A DNA stretch of 64,000 nt from Orenia metallireducens (GCF_001693735.1 NZ_LWDV01000010.1:132365-196364); one strand, 5' to 3'; positions 26,049 to 35,993 are shown, counted from the stretch's first letter. Made by a program: numbers and translations. Notes: generated from the sequence alone by a model not told the origin.

Positions 26049-27302
26049 CTATCTTATCTGACCATCTCCAAAGATGATAAATTTATTGGTAGTCAACTGA
26101 TTGACACCCATTGGTCCACGAGCATGGAGTTTCTGTGTACTGATTCCAATCTCTGCTCCAAGTCCAAACTGACCTCCATCAGTAAACCTAGTAGATGCAT
26201 TGACATAAACAGCAGCAGCATCGATTAAATCTAAGAACTTATGTGCTTTAGTATAGTTTTCTGTAATAATTGCCTCTGAATGCTTAGAGCTATACTTATC
26301 TATATGCTCTAAAGCCTCATCTATATCTTTGACAACTTTTACAGCTAAGATATAATCAAGATACTCTGTCTCCCAGTCCTCTTCTGTAGCTGCTTCTACA
26401 TCAGAAACTATCTCTTGTACCTTAGTACAACCTTTTACTAGAGTATCCTTCTTCTTTAGCTCCTCTACAATCACAGGTAAGAACTCTTCTGCTACCTCTT
26501 GATTAACAAGTAAAGTCTCCATAGAGTTACATACCCCAGGGCGTTGGCATTTAGCATTAATAACTATTCTTTTAGCCATCTCTAAGTCAGCCTCACTATC
26601 AACATATGTATGGCAGTTACCAACACCAGTTTCGATAACTGGGACAGTAGAATTCTTGACTACAGCCTGAATCAGTCCTGCCCCTCCACGAGGAATTAGT
26701 ACATCTAGATATTGATTCAGCTTAAACATTATCTGTACTGCTTCTCTATCGATACTCTCAACCAATTGGACACTTCCCTCAGGTAACCCAGCTTGAACAG
26801 CAGCCTTAGCTAAGGCATTAGTAATAGCCTTATTAGAATTAATAGCGTTAGAACCACCACGCAATAAGACAGCATTACCAGCCTTTAAACAAAGACCTGC
26901 AGCATCAGCAGTTACGTTAGGACGGGCCTCATAGATTATTCCTATAACACCTAAAGGAACTCTTACCTCCCCAATTTTTAGCCCATTAGGGCGCTTTTTC
27001 ATCCCTAAGACTTCACCAATTGGGTCATCAAACTTAGCAACCTCCCTTAAGCCATCAGCCATCCCTTTAATTCTCTCTTCAGTCAATAGTAATCTATCTA
27101 ATAAAGACTCAGGTAGCTCATGCTCACGACCATAATCCATATCCTTCTCATTAGCAGCTAGGATTTCTTTAGTCTGCTTCTCTAACTCATCGGCCATCTC
27201 CAAGAGAGCCTTATTCTTAACCTCAGAACCAATATGAGCCAATTCTTTAGCTGCTTTCTTGGCTTTCTTTGCCTTAGTAACAACCTCTTCTCTTATACTC
27301 AT
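26049..27302 (-). CDS. proA: Gamma-glutamyl phosphate reductase
   Basis: ProA reduces gamma-glutamyl phosphate to glutamate semialdehyde with NADPH in proline synthesis. The 417 residues carry the catalytic-cysteine segment QRPGVCNSMET, the LLRGGSNAINSNKAI cofactor region and IGISTQKLHARGPMG near the end. It follows proB with about 50 bp between, filled by a short degenerate repeat. Proline also serves as a compatible solute, but the role here is not shown by sequence. Confidence 0.96.
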   Translation of the reverse strand: MSIREEVVTKAKKAKKAAKELAHIGSEVKNKALLEMADELEKQTKEILAANEKDMDYGREHELPESLLDRLLLTEERIKGMADGLREVAKFDDPIGEVLGMKKRPNGLKIGEVRVPLGVIGIIYEARPNVTADAAGLCLKAGNAVLLRGGSNAINSNKAITNALAKAAVQAGLPEGSVQLVESIDREAVQIMFKLNQYLDVLIPRGGAGLIQAVVKNSTVPVIETGVGNCHTYVDSEADLEMAKRIVINAKCQRPGVCNSMETLLVNQEVAEEFLPVIVEELKKKDTLVKGCTKVQEIVSDVEAATEEDWETEYLDYILAVKVVKDIDEALEHIDKYSSKHSEAIITENYTKAHKFLDLIDAAAVYVNASTRFTDGGQFGLGAEIGISTQKLHARGPMGVNQLTTNKFIIFGDGQIR

Positions 27303-27353
27303 CTAATCCACCCCTTTTTTATTAGCTAGCAGCTATCAGCTATTAGCCAATAG

Positions 27354-28472
27354 CTAACTCATAAGTACTAAATTATCACGATGAACTACTTCATCATAAT
27401 CTTGGTATCCCAACCTCTCTTTGATTTTACTTGTATGTAGCCCTTTAATCTGTTCAATCTCCCTTTGAGAGTAATTAACTAGACCTCGTGCCAAACTATC
27501 TCCCTCTTGATTAATGATATCTACAACTGCCCCTGCCGAAAAATCTCCTTTGCTATCTAATATACCACAAGGTAATAGACTCTTACCTTTTTCAAGCAAA
27601 GCCTTAACAGCACCTGAGTCTATAACTATCTGTCCTTCTACATCTAAGTTAAAAGCAATCCACTTCTCACGACTAGCTAATTTCTCTTGAGATAAGAATA
27701 ACGTTCCTACCTCTACCCCTTGAGTAATCTGTGATAAGACATTATCCAAACTACCATTGGCTATTATTAAAGGTATCCCTGAACGGGTAGATACCTTAGC
27801 AGCCTTAATCTTAGTAATCATACCTCCAGTGCCTCGTTTAGTTCCTGCATCACCTGCTAGAGCCTCTATCTCATGACTAATATCATCAATCCTACTAAGT
27901 AACTTGGCTGTAGGTTCTTTACGAGGGTCAGCTGTATAGAGACCATCAATATCTGATAGAATGATTAATAAATCTGCATCAATCAAACTGCTTACCAGAG
28001 CAGATAGAGTATCATTATCACCAAATTTAATCTCTTCAACTGCCACTGTATCATTCTCGTTAATAACTGGAATTACTCCATATTGAAGAAGCTGATTTAA
28101 AGTATTTCTTGAATTAAGATATCTCTTACGGTCAGTTAAATCCTTCTGGGTCAATAATACCTGTGCTACCTTCTGACCATATTCACTAAATAGCTTCTGA
28201 TAGGTCTTCATCAATATACCTTGACCTATTGCAGCTAGAGCCTGCTTCTCTGGAATAGTTTGAGGGCGCTCTACTAAATTCAGCTCACCTTGTCCTGCTG
28301 CCACAGCTCCAGAACTAACTAATATAACCTCTTTACCTTGATTCTTTAAATCAACAATCTCTCTAATTAACTTGTCTATTCTTCCTAAATTAAGCTTAGC
28401 ATTTTGATAAGTCAAGCTACTACTTCCAACCTTAATAACAATCCTCTTAGCCTTCCTGATACTTTCACGCAT
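27354..28472 (-). CDS. proB: Glutamate 5-kinase
   Basis: ProB phosphorylates glutamate, the first and feedback-controlled step to proline. The 372 residues comprise an amino-acid kinase domain (IVIKVGSSSL, VSSGAVAAG, VINENDTV, LLIILSDIDGLYTADP, GTGGMITKIKAA) and a C-terminal PUA domain (about 280-360). The ATG at 28472 is chosen since AGGTGAAGG precedes it; an upstream GTG is possible. The gene follows yhbY in the obgE run. Confidence 0.96.
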   Translation of the reverse strand: MRESIRKAKRIVIKVGSSSLTYQNAKLNLGRIDKLIREIVDLKNQGKEVILVSSGAVAAGQGELNLVERPQTIPEKQALAAIGQGILMKTYQKLFSEYGQKVAQVLLTQKDLTDRKRYLNSRNTLNQLLQYGVIPVINENDTVAVEEIKFGDNDTLSALVSSLIDADLLIILSDIDGLYTADPRKEPTAKLLSRIDDISHEIEALAGDAGTKRGTGGMITKIKAAKVSTRSGIPLIIANGSLDNVLSQITQGVEVGTLFLSQEKLASREKWIAFNLDVEGQIVIDSGAVKALLEKGKSLLPCGILDSKGDFSAGAVVDIINQEGDSLARGLVNYSQREIEQIKGLHTSKIKERLGYQDYDEVVHRDNLVLMS

Positions 28473-28554
28473 TACCTTCACCTACTTTATAGTGTACAGT
28501 GTACAATTTACAATTCACAATTGTAATTAAAGATTATTTCTCATCTTATATATT

Positions 28555-28848
28555 TTATTTAGGTAAATTATATTGTTTCTTCTCATTGTTTTCTCTATAA
28601 AGAACAAGTACATTACCTATTGCTTGAATAAACTCTGCATTACAAGCTTCTGCTAATTCCTCAGCAGCCTCTTTAGCACTATATAATGAATTATTCAATA
28701 CTCTAAGTTTAATCAGCTCTCTTGCCTCTAAAGTCTCATCAACCTGTGCAATTACATTTTCAGTAATACCATCTTTACCGATTTGGACTATAGGGTCCAT
28801 ATTATGTGCTTTACCTTTTAAAAAACTACGTTGTTTTCCTGTTAACAA
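28555..28848 (-). CDS. yhbY: YhbY/YqeI CRM-domain RNA-binding protein
   Basis: This small protein binds pre-50S ribosomal particles. The 97 residues form one CRM domain with KAHNMDPIVQIGKDGIT and the typical opening MLTGKQRSFLKG. The start is placed at a TTG after GGGAGTG because homologues begin there. An ATG five codons earlier, which overlaps the obgE stop by one base, is the alternative. It is co-transcribed with obgE. Confidence 0.9.
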   Translation of the reverse strand: MLTGKQRSFLKGKAHNMDPIVQIGKDGITENVIAQVDETLEARELIKLRVLNNSLYSAKEAAEELAEACNAEFIQAIGNVLVLYRENNEKKQYNLPK

Positions 28849-28862
28849 TTTTATCACTCCCA

Positions 28863-30152
28863 TTATTCTGAATATTCAAATTCCCATCCTTCAATCTCAA
28901 TAGTATCTCCTTCTTTAGCTCCAGCCTCTTTTAAAGCATCATCTACTCCCATAGTACGTAAAGTTTTAAGGAAATAATATAAGCCTTCATCAGTAGTAAA
29001 GTCTGCCATAGCTGTTTTACGTTTAATCTCTTTGCCAACAACCCTATAAACACCGTCTTCTTCTACTATCTCAAAAGCATCTTCTACTTCACCAGGCTGA
29101 GGTCCACGGATAATAACCTCTTCCTCTTCTGCAACCTCCTCATTAAAGAAGTCTGGCGCTTCCTTAACCAAAATATCAGCTCGTTTAATCAATTCTTTTA
29201 ATCCTTTACCAGTAGCAGCAGAAATAGGATAAACCTCATAACCTTCTGCTTCTAATACTTCTTTGACCTTAAGGAAATTCTCTTCTGAGTCTGGTAAATC
29301 CATCTTATTAGCAGCTACTATTTGAGACCTCTCCATCAATTTTTCATTGAACTTCTCTAACTCTTGATTGATTCTTCTAAAATCTTCTAAAGGATCTCTT
29401 CCTTCAATTCCCGAAATATCTAAAACATGAATTATCACCTTAGTTCTTTCAATATGGCGTAAGAAGTCATCTCCTAATCCCACACCAGTATGAGCACCTT
29501 CAATCAGTCCAGGGATATCAGCCATAACAAAGGAACTATAATCACCTACTTTGACAACACCTAAATTTGGCTTTAAAGTAGTAAAATGATAAGCAGCAAT
29601 CTTAGGCTTAGCAGCTGATACTTTGGAGATAATAGTCGACTTACCTACACTAGGATATCCCACAAGCCCTACATCAGCTAAGACCTTCAACTCTAGCTTA
29701 ACCTTTCTCTCTTCACCTGGCTCACCATTCTCTGAAAATTTAGGGGCTTGCCTAGTAGAAGTTTTAAACCTAGCATTACCTCTACCACCACGACCACCAT
29801 GAGCAATTACAACCTCTTGATGTTCATGGATTAAATCAGCAATCACCTTCCCAGTATTTACATCAGTTACTGTTGTCCCTGGAGGAACCTTGATAATCAT
29901 ATCTTCAGCATCTTTACCATGCATATTCTTACTTCCACCACGTTCTCCTGAAGAAGCTTCATAGAACTTTCTTTCTCTAAAATGTAATAATGTATTTAAA
30001 CCTTCATCAACGGTAAAGACTACATTACCTCCATTACCACCATCGCCACCACTTGGTCCACCAGTAGCGACATACTTCTCACGGCGAAAGCTACTCATTC
30101 CGTCTCCACCATCGCCACCCTTTACCTCAATTACTACTTCATCTACAAACAT
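28863..30152 (-). CDS. obgE: GTPase Obg
   Basis: Obg is an essential GTPase for late 50S assembly and stress control, and in spore formers for sporulation. The 429 residues show the glycine-rich Obg fold (GGDGGDGMSSFRREKYV), then the G domain (G1 GYPSVGKST, G3 DIPGLIEGAH, G4 NKMD, G5 SAATGKG), then the C-terminal OCT domain (about 345-425). It belongs to the rplU-prp-rpmA-obgE order. Confidence 0.97.
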   Translation of the reverse strand: MFVDEVVIEVKGGDGGDGMSSFRREKYVATGGPSGGDGGNGGNVVFTVDEGLNTLLHFRERKFYEASSGERGGSKNMHGKDAEDMIIKVPPGTTVTDVNTGKVIADLIHEHQEVVIAHGGRGGRGNARFKTSTRQAPKFSENGEPGEERKVKLELKVLADVGLVGYPSVGKSTIISKVSAAKPKIAAYHFTTLKPNLGVVKVGDYSSFVMADIPGLIEGAHTGVGLGDDFLRHIERTKVIIHVLDISGIEGRDPLEDFRRINQELEKFNEKLMERSQIVAANKMDLPDSEENFLKVKEVLEAEGYEVYPISAATGKGLKELIKRADILVKEAPDFFNEEVAEEEEVIIRGPQPGEVEDAFEIVEEDGVYRVVGKEIKRKTAMADFTTDEGLYYFLKTLRTMGVDDALKEAGAKEGDTIEIEGWEFEYSE

Positions 30153-30288
30153 AATTTATCGACCTCCAATAAACAGTTGATAATTGATAATCTATAATAT
30201 ATAGGAAATAATAAAGCTATTACCGACTATGTACTAGAAAAAATCAACTGTTATTAACATTTCCTAAAATAGTTAATCTTATTAAGCA

Positions 30289-30317
30289 ATTATAACATAA
30301 AAGCAGCTTAAGGTTAA
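30289..30317 (-). promoter_or_regulatory. Possible promoter of obgE
   Basis: TATAAT at 30289-30294 and a weak TTAACC -35 with 17-bp spacing lie in the 278-bp gap after rpmA. Since two hairpins end the rpmA transcript, obgE needs its own start. The -35 match is poor. Confidence 0.4.
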
Positions 30318-30347
30318 GCCTCAGTTTAAGATTATTTAAAATCAAGA

Positions 30348-30375
30348 GTAGGGAACAGTCTAGACTGTTCCCTAC
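30348..30375. repeat. Perfect 28-bp palindrome between rpmA and obgE
   Basis: GTAGGGAACAGTCT is followed directly by AGACTGTTCCCTAC. It lies just upstream of the obgE promoter candidate and just downstream of the rpmA terminator. It may be a second terminator or an operator. Confidence 0.7.
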
Positions 30376-30386
30376 ATATTTTTAAA

Positions 30387-30424
30387 TTAAAAAAAGCTCC
30401 CAGTCTAAAACTGGAAGCTTTTTT
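30387..30424 (-). terminator. Terminator after rpmA
   Basis: AAGCTTCCAGT pairs with ACTGGGAGCTT and is followed by TTTTTTAATTT on the minus strand. It starts 10 bp past the rpmA stop. Confidence 0.8.
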
Positions 30425-30430
30425 GTGGAT

Positions 30431-30730
30431 TTATGCCATAGCTTGAACTTGATCTTCAGTATAAACACTTACTTGTTTCTTGTCTCTACCTTTTCTTTCA
30501 AAAGCTACGTATCCATCAACTGTAGAGAATAAAGTATCATCTCCTCCACGACCTACGTTTAGGCCAGGGTGGAATTTAGTTCCACGTTGACGAACAATGA
30601 TGCTACCAGCACTAACGTATTGTCCATCGTGTCTCTTAACTCCAAGTCGCTTAGCAATACTGTCACGACCGTTCTTAGAACTTCCAACTCCTTTTTTCTT
30701 AGCGAAAAGTTGTAAATTCATCTTAATCAT
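30431..30730 (-). CDS. rpmA: Ribosomal protein L27 (bL27)
   Basis: L27 reaches the peptidyl-transferase centre of the 50S subunit. The 99-residue form begins [18 protein letters not shown], the Firmicutes pre-sequence that Prp removes between F9 and A10 before L27 can work. The start at 30730 follows AAGGGGGTGG. It overlaps the prp stop by 8 bp, linking substrate and protease. Confidence 0.97.
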   Translation of the reverse strand: MIKMNLQLFAKKKGVGSSKNGRDSIAKRLGVKRHDGQYVSAGSIIVRQRGTKFHPGLNVGRGGDDTLFSTVDGYVAFERKGRDKKQVSVYTEDQVQAMA

Positions 30731-31058
30731 TTTTTCCACCCCCTTCAATTATTTTTATATATTCCGAATATTCTTCTTGTATGCCCTTTAAACCAACTAG
30801 CATCGTCTCTAAAATAGCCTTAACCTGTTGGTCTTGGGCTATATCTGATGTCAACTGACAATCTAGCCAGCCGTCTTTAACATCTATATTTATATCAAAA
30901 TCTAAATAGTCTGTCAAACCTAAAACAGCAGTCTGCATAATTGCCGAAATTCCTGCACAGACAATATCTTGTCCATACTCTCCATATTCAGCATGCCCAC
31001 TACCAGCAAAACTAATAATATTATACGACCTATCTCTTTTAATTTCAATGGTAATCAT
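30723..31058 (-). CDS. prp: Ribosomal-processing cysteine protease Prp
   Basis: Prp cleaves the N-terminal extension of L27. The 111 residues contain the catalytic histidine in [16 protein letters not shown] and the catalytic cysteine in the same block, followed by [12 protein letters not shown]. It sits between rplU and rpmA, its invariable place. The presence of the L27 pre-sequence next door confirms the pairing. Confidence 0.95.
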   Translation of the reverse strand: MITIEIKRDRSYNIISFAGSGHAEYGEYGQDIVCAGISAIMQTAVLGLTDYLDFDINIDVKDGWLDCQLTSDIAQDQQVKAILETMLVGLKGIQEEYSEYIKIIEGGGKND

Positions 31059-31066
31059 TAGTCACC

Positions 31067-31378
31067 TTACGCCTCAATACTCTTAATTTGTACTGCTGTA
31101 TAAGGTTGTCTATGACCATTCTTTTTACGGAAATTGTTTTTAGGCTTATATTTGAAAACGATAACCTTTTTACCTTTTCCTTGAGCAACTACTTCAGCAG
31201 TTACTTTAGCACCTTCTACAGTTGGAGTTCCAACTTTTAAACCATTGTCAGTAGATACCAACTTAACTTGATCAAATTCAACTGTTTCACCAGCTTCATT
31301 ATCTAACTTTTCTACTCTAATTACTTGACCTTCTTCTACTTTATATTGCTTTCCACCTGTTTGGATAATTGCGTACAT
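31067..31378 (-). CDS. rplU: Ribosomal protein L21 (bL21)
   Basis: This is a 50S protein that binds 23S rRNA, 103 residues. It opens [17 protein letters not shown] and ends with the positively charged [17 protein letters not shown] region. The ATG follows AGGAGGTG, so a longer frame starting upstream is rejected. It opens the rplU-prp-rpmA unit and has its own leader and promoter. Confidence 0.97.
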   Translation of the reverse strand: MYAIIQTGGKQYKVEEGQVIRVEKLDNEAGETVEFDQVKLVSTDNGLKVGTPTVEGAKVTAEVVAQGKGKKVIVFKYKPKNNFRKKNGHRQPYTAVQIKSIEA

Positions 31379-31485
31379 TCTGTGCACCTCCTCTACCTCA
31401 GACTCGCCGATCACTAGGTACTCTTTGAGAGTTTTTCAACCCGTATCGTGCGGTTTTGGCAGTGGCTTATATAAACCACTCACGA
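31379..31485 (-). promoter_or_regulatory. L21 leader RNA
   Basis: Just upstream of rplU the RNA contains GTGAGTGGTTTATATAAGCC, AAACCGCACGATACGGGTT and CTAGTGATCGGCGAGTC blocks with clear local pairing. It resembles the ribosomal-protein L21 leader of low-GC Firmicutes, an autoregulatory element. The family call is from memory of that motif. Confidence 0.65.
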
Positions 31486-31491
31486 CTATGA

Positions 31492-31520
31492 ATTCTAACA
31501 TAGAATCTCAAAGATGTCAA
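31492..31520 (-). promoter_or_regulatory. Promoter of rplU-prp-rpmA
   Basis: TTGACA (31515-31520) and TAGAAT (31492-31497) are spaced by 17 bp on the minus strand, just after the rng stop. Transcription would begin near 31485, at the L21 leader. Confidence 0.78.
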
Positions 31521-31551
31521 GATAAATTCAAGGTTAGGTTTAGACTTATTC

Positions 31552-33228
31552 TTAATAGTCAATTACCTTTATTACCTTAGCTATTGCATAAGTCTTCTTA
31601 ACTTCTATAATTTCAACTCTAACCCTCTGCCCCACAAGTGCCCCACCTTCTAAAATATCAATTATATATCCATTAAGCCTAGCAATTCCATCATCTAGAT
31701 TATTCATATGCCGCTCTTCTACTTTAAGGTTTAATCGCTTTCCTGTATTTAAGGGTTTTGCGATAGATTCAATCTCTGAGTTAGAACCAACCTTTAATAT
31801 ATTAGTATCTTCTAGGTGTAACTCTTTGTTTCCCATAATATAGATATCTCTGTGTAGCTCCTTCTCTAACTTCTCTAAATTTTTGCCAGATACTCCAATC
31901 AACCTAGAAGCTATTTTAGGATGAACCTCTAACAATATAGCTTCTGCTCTACTCTGCCAAAATATCTCTTTAATTTGGCGAATAGTCTCTAAAAAGATAG
32001 TATCTTCAGATAAGATAGTCCCTGTTCCCTGACAATAAGGGCATTCTTGTTGTAAAAATTCACCAACCCCCTCCCTTTCATTCTTACGTGTCATCTCTAC
32101 TAAGCCCAATTTGGTCAAACCTAAGATATTACTCTTTGTCTTATCTTTATCTAGCTCTGCCCTTAAGGTATCCAAGATTAACTCTCTATCTTCATCTACT
32201 TTCATATCTATAAAATCAATGATGATGATACCACCAATATCCCTTAATCTCAACTGTTTAGCTATCTCTTTAGCTGCTTCTAAATTGGTCTTAACAACAG
32301 TATCCTCTAAATTATCCTTACCTACATAGCTTCCTGTATTAACATCTATTGCTGTTAAAGCCTCAGTATTATCAATGATGATATATCCGCCACAATTTAA
32401 AGGCACTTTACGCTTTAATAATCCCTTAATCTCCTCTTCAATATTATAATAATCAAAGATAGGCTTAGGATGGTTATAATAATACACTCTGCTCTCCAAT
32501 TCTGGTGAGATATGCTCAAGTATCTTCATCGCTTGGTGATAATCTTTCTTATTATCTATAATCAATTTATCAATTTCAGAAGTAAACTTATCTCTAATTA
32601 CCTGTTTAACAGAGTTAAGACTCTTATAAATTAAAGAAGGTGCTTTATCCTTACTTGCTTCTTCTTCTATTTCTTCCCAAAGATTGAGTAGGAAATTAAG
32701 GTCCTTTTTAAGCTCTTCTTCATCTTTATAGGCTGCCACAGTTCTCACAATTAACCCTTTATCTTCAGGTAGAATCTCATAGGCTATACTCTTTAACCTC
32801 TTTCTTTCAGAATTATTATCAATTCTCCTAGAGACGCCTACATGCCTTTTACTATTCATCAATACAAGATATCTCCCTGCAAGACTTAATTTACAAGTAC
32901 CTCTAGGTCCTTTAGTACCTAAAGCTTCTTTGGTAATCTGTACTAAAATCTCCTGCCCTACTCGAATGACCTCTTCAATTCTAAAGCCCTTCTCTCCTAC
33001 AACAGAAGTCAAGTCTTTAGCATGTAAAAAGACATTCTTTTCCAATCCAATATCTATAAAGGCTGCCTGCATCCCTGGAAGTACACTCTCAACCCTTCCT
33101 TTATAGATATTACCTACTATCTGTTCAGAAAAATCACGCTCATAAATAATCTCTACTAGCTCCCTATTCTCCAAGATAGCAATCCTTGTTTCTAGCCCTA
33201 TATCATTAATAACTATCTCCTTACTCAA
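31552..33228 (-). CDS. rng: Ribonuclease G/E
   Basis: This endoribonuclease acts in rRNA maturation and mRNA decay. About 559 residues: an N-terminal S1 domain (GNIYKGRVESVLPGMQAAFIDIG) and a catalytic domain with TAIDVNTGSYVG and IIIDFIDM carrying the metal-binding aspartates. A zinc-link CPYCQGTG follows. The end reads GQRVRVEIIEVKKTYAIAKV, a TRAM-like tail. The start is set at a TTG 5 bases after GGGAGGTGA. An upstream GTG overlaps that site and is unlikely. Confidence 0.94.
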   Translation of the reverse strand: MSKEIVINDIGLETRIAILENRELVEIIYERDFSEQIVGNIYKGRVESVLPGMQAAFIDIGLEKNVFLHAKDLTSVVGEKGFRIEEVIRVGQEILVQITKEALGTKGPRGTCKLSLAGRYLVLMNSKRHVGVSRRIDNNSERKRLKSIAYEILPEDKGLIVRTVAAYKDEEELKKDLNFLLNLWEEIEEEASKDKAPSLIYKSLNSVKQVIRDKFTSEIDKLIIDNKKDYHQAMKILEHISPELESRVYYYNHPKPIFDYYNIEEEIKGLLKRKVPLNCGGYIIIDNTEALTAIDVNTGSYVGKDNLEDTVVKTNLEAAKEIAKQLRLRDIGGIIIIDFIDMKVDEDRELILDTLRAELDKDKTKSNILGLTKLGLVEMTRKNEREGVGEFLQQECPYCQGTGTILSEDTIFLETIRQIKEIFWQSRAEAILLEVHPKIASRLIGVSGKNLEKLEKELHRDIYIMGNKELHLEDTNILKVGSNSEIESIAKPLNTGKRLNLKVEERHMNNLDDGIARLNGYIIDILEGGALVGQRVRVEIIEVKKTYAIAKVIKVIDY

Positions 33229-33347
33229 CTTCTCACCTCCCGACACACCAGTTTACAGTTTACGGTTAACAGTTGACAGTTAAATTCTAAATCATTAATA
33301 TAAGTTTTTAATCTTTTAACTGTAAACTGTACAATCTTCACTATCCA

Positions 33348-34064
33348 CTATCTTTTCACTGCTTCTATTGGAGTTAAAATCTCACCCTCTCTTTCTATAT
33401 ATAATCCAGAACGGTGAATATTGACCAGTTTTGCAGGTTGAATAAACTCCGAATAATCAGCTAAAGCATCAATCACCTCTTCAGGTCGTAGATTCCCTGA
33501 ACTTCCTGTCTGCACCAACATACTAATCGTTGCTAAATTCTCTTGAACACCTATAACTTCTAGCTTAGATATCATTGGCTTAATATCAAAGACTCTATCC
33601 TTCTTTCTTCTTCTCTTCCTTCTAATCACAATCTCCTGTTGAGATAAAAAATTTGCTACCTCTTCTCTTAATTTATCTATCTTAATCTCTTCAGTCAATT
33701 CTAATCTAGCAAAATAACTTGATTGGCTGACCAATGAGGCTAAAGATTTGCTCTTAGCTACCAGTTGCTCAGCTTCTAGAACTTCAATCCCTTTTGGTAA
33801 AGCCTTATTTAAGCCTTCTTTAAAATCTTGAACTTCCATCTTCTCTTCCATCTCAAAATCAATATATTCACTATCACTAGTCAATCCCACAGCCAAAGCA
33901 GTAGCAAAGGAGATATTAGGGGTAGGATTATATCCTTGAGAATAAGCTATAGGAATATTTGCTCTACGTAATGCTCTATTCATTGTATTTAAAAAATCCA
34001 AATGAGAGATGAATCTTACCTCATCACCCTTTAATACCCTAGCTCTGATTTTACTATTTTCCAC
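33348..34064 (-). CDS. DUF2344 / TIGR03936 radical-SAM-linked protein
   Basis: This protein of about 238 residues has unknown function. Its family is always found next to, or fused to, the TIGR03960 radical SAM protein, and usually beside rng. The hallmark DEVRFISHLDFLNTMNRALRRA and YSQGYNPTPNISFA segments are present. It overlaps the radical SAM gene by 11 bp. The chosen GTG follows GGTGGTGAG; a GTG 12 bases earlier is possible. Confidence 0.9.
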   Translation of the reverse strand: MENSKIRARVLKGDEVRFISHLDFLNTMNRALRRANIPIAYSQGYNPTPNISFATALAVGLTSDSEYIDFEMEEKMEVQDFKEGLNKALPKGIEVLEAEQLVAKSKSLASLVSQSSYFARLELTEEIKIDKLREEVANFLSQQEIVIRRKRRRKKDRVFDIKPMISKLEVIGVQENLATISMLVQTGSSGNLRPEEVIDALADYSEFIQPAKLVNIHRSGLYIEREGEILTPIEAVKR

Positions 34065-35931
34065 TATTCTCACCACCCATTAGTGAGATTCTTGCATCTA
34101 AATTCTTTAAAATCCCACATCCAGTACAGTTATTAAATCTACAATCTGGTGTCAATTCTACATCAATAGCTTTCTGGTACTCTTTTCTTAAATATCTTTT
34201 ATCAACACCTACCTCTAAGTGATCCCAAGGCAATCTTCCTTCTAGATTAAAATTACGATAAACATACTCTTCTAAATTATACCCTAAATCTTCAAAGGCT
34301 TTCTGCCATCGTTGATAGTCAAAGTGCTCACTCCATCCATCAAACTTAGCTCCAATCTCCCAAGCTCTCTCCATAACTTCAGCAACTCTTCTATCACCAC
34401 GAGCAAAGACAGCTTCCATAGTACTTAAGTACGGATCAGTCCACGTAAAGGATAAGTCCTTGCCCCTTAATTCATTTCGGAGTAATTGTTGCTTCTCTTT
34501 AATCTCTTCTAAAGTATTAAATTTAGACCATTGGAATGGAGTATGGGTCTTAGGAACAAAGGTAGACACACTTACACCTACCTTTACCCTCCGTTTATTA
34601 TCAGAATTTCTTCTAATTTCATCACCTAGCTCAGCTACCTTCTTAGCCAAATCAGCAATTCCTCTAATATCCTCTAAGGTTTCAGTAGGTAAACCCATCA
34701 TAAAGTATAATTTAACCCTTCTCCAACCTTCTTTAAAGGCAGCTTCAGTAGTCTTTAGTAAATCCTCTTCATCAATCCCCTTATTGATAACATCCCGTAA
34801 TCTCTGGGTTCCAGCTTCTGGAGCAAAGGTTAATCCTGTCTTTCTGACTGCTTGTAGCTCTTTAGCTAAATCTACCGAAAAAGAATCTACTCTCATTGAA
34901 GGTAAAGCAACACTTACTCTTTGGTTTTTATACTCTTCTAAAAGTTCTTTTGCTAAATCCTCTATCCTACTATAATCACTAGTACTCAACGATGATAGTG
35001 AAATCTCTTCATAACCAGTACTTTCAATCAACTTCCTTGCTAAATCCTTAATTCTTTCATGGCTTCTCTCCCTAACTGGACGATAAATCATACCTGCTTG
35101 GCAGAAACGGCAACCCCTAGTACATCCTCTAGCCACCTCTAAAGTTACCCTATCATGAACAATCCCCATATATGGTAAAATAAATTTCTCAGGATAATAA
35201 GACTCATCTAGATTCTGAATAACCCTCTTTTTCAAAATTTCTGGAGCACCATTACTAGCTTCAAATCTAACTACTTCCCCATCATCATTATAATCTATCT
35301 CATAAAAGCTAGGTACATAGATACCTTCAATTTTTGATAAATTCTTTAATAGCTCTTCTTTAGAAGCACCGCTATCCTTCCAAGCTAAATATTCATCGAC
35401 TACCTCCCCAATAGCAGCTTCAGCCTCTCCTAAAAGTACTACATCTACAAAGGGTGCCAAAGGTTCTGGATTGAAGGCACAAGGACCTCCAACAATAACT
35501 AATGGGAACTCCTTCCCTCTATCTTCACTTCTTAATGGTATTCCTGCTAAATCCAACATATTCAAGATATTTGTATAACTCATCTCATATTGTAGAGTAA
35601 ACCCTAGCATATCAAAATCAGCTACTTTAGCTCTATTCTCTAAGGTAAACAATGGAATATCATTCTCTCTCATCTTCTTCTCCATATCAACCCAAGGTGC
35701 ATAAACCCTCTCAGCTGCTACATCTTCTCTTTCATTTAATAGATGGTATAAAATCTTAATCCCTAAATGGGACATAGCTACCTCATAAACATCAGGGAAA
35801 GCAAGAGCAAACTTGACCTTTACCAGATTTAAGTCTTTCTTGATCATATTTAATTCATTTCCCATATAACGGGTTGGCTTGCTTACTTCTGGTAGAATCT
35901 CTTGTATCTTATTAGCTAAATCAATTGTCAT
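34054..35931 (-). CDS. TIGR03960-family B12-binding-like radical SAM protein
   Basis: It has about 625 residues. An N-terminal cobalamin-binding-like region (VALAFPDVYEVAMSHLG, VVGGPCAFNPEPLAPFVD) precedes the radical SAM barrel with ARGCTRGCRFCQAG, the C-x3-C-x2-C cluster site. A C-terminal region closes with CTGCGIL near residue 610. The family's reaction is not established. Its tight link with DUF2344 and the rng-rplU region suggests RNA or ribosome modification, which is inference. The ATG at 35931 follows AAGGAG. Confidence 0.93.
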   Translation of the reverse strand: MTIDLANKIQEILPEVSKPTRYMGNELNMIKKDLNLVKVKFALAFPDVYEVAMSHLGIKILYHLLNEREDVAAERVYAPWVDMEKKMRENDIPLFTLENRAKVADFDMLGFTLQYEMSYTNILNMLDLAGIPLRSEDRGKEFPLVIVGGPCAFNPEPLAPFVDVVLLGEAEAAIGEVVDEYLAWKDSGASKEELLKNLSKIEGIYVPSFYEIDYNDDGEVVRFEASNGAPEILKKRVIQNLDESYYPEKFILPYMGIVHDRVTLEVARGCTRGCRFCQAGMIYRPVRERSHERIKDLARKLIESTGYEEISLSSLSTSDYSRIEDLAKELLEEYKNQRVSVALPSMRVDSFSVDLAKELQAVRKTGLTFAPEAGTQRLRDVINKGIDEEDLLKTTEAAFKEGWRRVKLYFMMGLPTETLEDIRGIADLAKKVAELGDEIRRNSDNKRRVKVGVSVSTFVPKTHTPFQWSKFNTLEEIKEKQQLLRNELRGKDLSFTWTDPYLSTMEAVFARGDRRVAEVMERAWEIGAKFDGWSEHFDYQRWQKAFEDLGYNLEEYVYRNFNLEGRLPWDHLEVGVDKRYLRKEYQKAIDVELTPDCRFNNCTGCGILKNLDARISLMGGENSGK

Positions 35932-35993
35932 CAATTTCACTCCTTATCTTACAATTATTATCATAAAATTTGACTATATTATAGAATCAATCA

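Noticed and set aside
34460-34975. A 171-codon plus-strand frame.
   Set aside because: It is fully antisense to the radical SAM gene and rich in Ser and Leu, as expected for a shadow frame.
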